From: Byssochlamys sp. IMV 00236
Lineage: Eukaryota > Ascomycota > Eurotiomycetes > Eurotiales > Thermoascaceae
Reading direction: 5' to 3'
Assembly: GCA_001931875.2 (NCBI GenBank)
Contig: MSJH02000426.1
Span: forward strand, 1 to 19,997
Length of the DNA stretch: 19,997 bases
Below are positions 18,207 through 19,997 of this stretch, piece by piece. The first letter of the stretch is position 1. The number at the start of each line of letters is the position of its first letter. Made by a program: the position numbers and the translations under genes. The notes beneath the pieces were generated by a model. The model ran no database searches. It was not told the DNA's origin and saw nothing but the letters and a program-made list of their open reading frames with translations.

Positions 18207-18290
18207 TTCCGCTTTGAATGTATAAAAGTCAAGTAAAAAGTGAGAAATCTATTTGCAAAGAGTGTGCCAATAATTTCTGAAAAAAGTGTA
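17661..18290 (-). mobile_element. DNA transposon copy B, 3'-truncated, inverted relative to copy A
   Basis: The element consists of an 84-base leader (18207-18290) and a 181-residue open frame. The leader's outer end reads CACTTTTTTCAG on the minus strand and is immediately followed by TA, the target duplicated by Tc1/mariner-type elements. Homology to copy A (9791-10480) covers leader and coding region up to the SEF residues. Copy B then ends in unrelated codons and a stop, whereas copy A continues, so copy B has lost its catalytic part. No matching inverted terminal repeat is visible at the low-coordinate end. Confidence 0.72.
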
Positions 18291-18453
18291 TCTTGCCTCA
18301 CGCAGAATGATCCATCAGCGCAGGCGAGAAACCTGGAAAGATTTCTGCAACAAAATGGAAAAGGGAGAGTATACTAAAGCTATCGCAAAGCTGTGTAAAA
18401 TACGTAAAAATAGAAACCTAAAACCTTCATCTTTCAAGTGTAGTTTATGTTAA
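18291..18453 (+). mobile_element. Short non-LTR (LINE-like) retrotransposon ORF2 relic
   Basis: A plus-strand frame, open from the transposon edge through an ATG at 18307 to the TAA at 18451-18453, reads MIHQRRRETWKDFCNKME, then KGEYTKAIAKLCKIRKNRNLKPSSF. The pattern RRR-x-x-W-x-x-F-C followed by a Lys-rich segment and IRKNR...KP is what I associate with the linker between the endonuclease and reverse-transcriptase domains of LINE-type ORF2 proteins in these fungi. Only about 50 residues remain. It abuts copy B of the DNA transposon at a TA dinucleotide. Confidence 0.45.
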
Positions 18454-18700
18454 AAATCCTCAACGCTAGGCTACAGGTATCACAAATGGTACATTTTCTC
18501 CGGTAATCTCTTTTCCAACCATATACTCCCTTTTATATTACAAGTATTATTAAGAATAATACACTCATAAACAAGGCATTATCTACTGAATACGATCAAA
18601 ATAGAAAAAAAAAAAAATGGAACTGTTCGAATATGGATAATAATTCCGCTTTATTATATTTGGTCATACAATAGAGAACACTTTCACCAGGAAAATGCAC
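18454..18700. other. AT-rich 3' flank of the pathogen-related-like gene
   Basis: AT-rich DNA containing an A13 run near 18605 and no coding frame. It includes the 3' end of the minus-strand gene that stops at 18701. No element is recognisable. Confidence 0.35.
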
Positions 18701-19687
18701 TCAACTTAATTTATTTAAAGACATGAAAGGGCACTCAGTTGCACCACTGTCAGATTGCTCCTTATCAGCTCTATTCTTGGCCAATTGCTTCATCAAGATG
18801 CTAGCGTCGTAAAAGGTCTCGAGCTGAATCAAGTATGATTAGATTATAGAATGTATTACAGATTAATATTCATACCTCTTCAATTTCAAATTTGTCATTT
18901 ACTTTTGCAACAGTAACACCAACAGCTTCCACGACTTCGTTGGAAGCAGGTGCCTCGAGTTTCTTACCGTTGCCAATCTTTACAGATAAATCACCAGTCA
19001 TTGTTCCCCAGTGGCTAAAAAAAAAGAAAAGGAGTCAATGAATGAATATAATAAAGTTAATCTTGCTTACCGCCACTTGAACGCAACTACTGGAGGACCG
19101 CTATAAACCTGTAATACTTCCCAAGAGAAGGTACGAAGAGCGCGCTTGAAGAGTTTGTGAGACTCGGCAAAGTCCATTTCACTGGCTTTATAAAGTTCAG
19201 AATCACCGATGAGCGCGTTGTAAGTACCGATCTATGAATATTTTTATACATTTATATAAATTGTTTACTAGACTATCTTAAATAATACCTCAAGCATTTC
19301 ATCAATAGTTTGCCACTTTTGTCCATTGACAGAAAATCTGTATTTACTACGGTCAATAGTACGCATTTCATCAGCATTGAGCTTGTAAGACATTTCCTTT
19401 TCCCAATTCTATGCAAAGAGAATAAGACAACCTATTATTAGAAATTGTTTTCCTTAATTACCTTGACCAAGTTAGAAACAAGCCACTCAAGGGATCCTTC
19501 AGCATGGTTCATGGTTTTTTCTATTAAACATGAATAGATTGACCCAACAGGATGTATATCTATTATTGTTACCTTCTTCAAATGCCTTGTTTACTTTATT
19601 GTAATCAGGTACACGACCATATCTCCATTGATGATCCTTGTCCTTGAGGACAGCATTAGGATCGGTCATAAAGTCAGGAAGCGTCAT
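18701..19687 (-). CDS. Plant pathogen-related protein homologue (SnoaL/NTF2-like fold)
   Basis: Six exons on the minus strand: 19687-19573, 19520-19462, 19408-19289, 19231-19071, 19014-18876 and 18823-18701, giving 238 residues. All five introns are GT-AG, 52-57 nt. The protein aligns throughout with the barley pathogen-related protein family (about 235 residues): WRYGRVPDYNKVNKAFEE near the start, EGSLEWLVSNLVKNWEKEMS, YRFSVNG, IGTYNALIGD, ESHKLFKRALRTFSWEVLQVYSGPP and VAFKWRHWG, then FYDASILMKQL. These proteins are predicted to adopt a SnoaL-like alpha+beta barrel. The biochemical activity is unknown to me; in plants the gene was described as pathogen-induced, which says nothing about its role in a fungus. 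No signal peptide is present, so it is probably cytosolic. The start at 19687 fits the family's N-terminal length. Confidence 0.86.
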
Positions 19688-19997
19688 GTTAATGTAAGAG
19701 TAAAGGAAAGGAGGGTGGCGAAAAATAAAATATAATTTCAATGGTCCTCTTTTTATACAGATTTTTAGTATTGATTTATTGGTTACTAAAAGTAGAACGT
19801 AGGCTCATAAATGTAACCATCAATAATGGTTCGATTCTAACAAGGTTGTACACTTCATAGCTTATTTTGCTCCGTCAAAAGTACAAGCGTGATAAGCTTC
19901 AATTGACTATTTGAACTTGCTGCAATCTGGAAAGACGAAAAAAAAAAAAAAAAAAGAGAGGATTAAGAGACAGACAGAAAAATTATAGTGGATAAAA
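19688..19997 (-). promoter_or_regulatory. Upstream region of the pathogen-related-like gene
   Basis: Read on the minus strand, this holds the promoter of the gene starting at 19687, with CT-rich sequence directly before the ATG (CCTCCTTTCCTTTACTC, 19713-19697). An A18 tract lies at about 19939-19956 on the plus strand, with GAGAGG and AGACAGACAG beyond it. I see no other gene before the window edge. Confidence 0.35.

Noticed and set aside
19827..19842. B-box-like GGTTCGATTCT suggesting a tRNA gene
   Set aside because: There is no A box and no acceptor or anticodon stem at the right spacing upstream.
1..19997. CRISPR array, bacterial operon, biosynthetic cluster or viral insertion
   Set aside because: No regularly spaced repeats and no such genes were seen; the window is eukaryotic with spliced genes throughout.

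Overview
The window reads as nuclear DNA of an early-diverging filamentous fungus, most likely Mucoromycota (Mucorales-like). The evidence is AT-rich DNA, very short uniform introns (49-70 nt, 27 placed in intact genes), pyrimidine-rich or poly(dT) leaders just before start codons, close gene packing, ERMES and NOP4 genes of fungal type, and decayed transposons of a kind I associate with this group. The phylum call is inference; no rRNA or other marker gene is present.

Layout, left to right. 41-955 (+): EFM7-type eEF1A methyltransferase. 1438-2872 (+): PPZ/PP1-type Ser/Thr phosphatase with a myristoylation signal and a poly-Gln N-terminus. 2955-4127 (-): RAD51-paralog recombination protein in five exons, divergent from MDM12 (4216-5299, +), an ER-mitochondria tether subunit. 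5302-7750 (-): oligopeptidase A-like M3 metallopeptidase with a mitochondrial presequence; its stop lies 2 nt from that of MDM12. 8138-9716 (-): VPS23/TSG101, an ESCRT-I subunit.

9791 to about 11560 is a degenerate block: a broken DNA-transposon copy, then minus-strand relics of an unrecognised protein family. 12055-14297 (+) is the ribosome-biogenesis factor NOP4/RBM28. 14860-17274 (+) is a single-exon 804-residue single-pass membrane protein that I do not recognise. 17275-18453 is a second degenerate block: an unexplained GC-richer segment, a better-preserved copy of the same transposon in inverted orientation, and a short non-LTR retrotransposon relic into which that copy seems to have inserted. 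18701-19687 (-) encodes a six-exon homologue of the plant pathogen-related protein family (SnoaL/NTF2-like fold).

The genes are ordinary housekeeping genes with no shared pathway and nothing resembling a dedicated gene cluster. The points most worth checking are: three introns that need a GC donor (all GCAAGT), a RAD51-paralog first exon hidden behind an intron containing 31 consecutive A, the inverted transposon pair with its nested insertion, and the unrecognised membrane protein with many basophilic-kinase-type sites. All exon joins were made by eye from splice signals, frame and remembered family sequences; no search was run.
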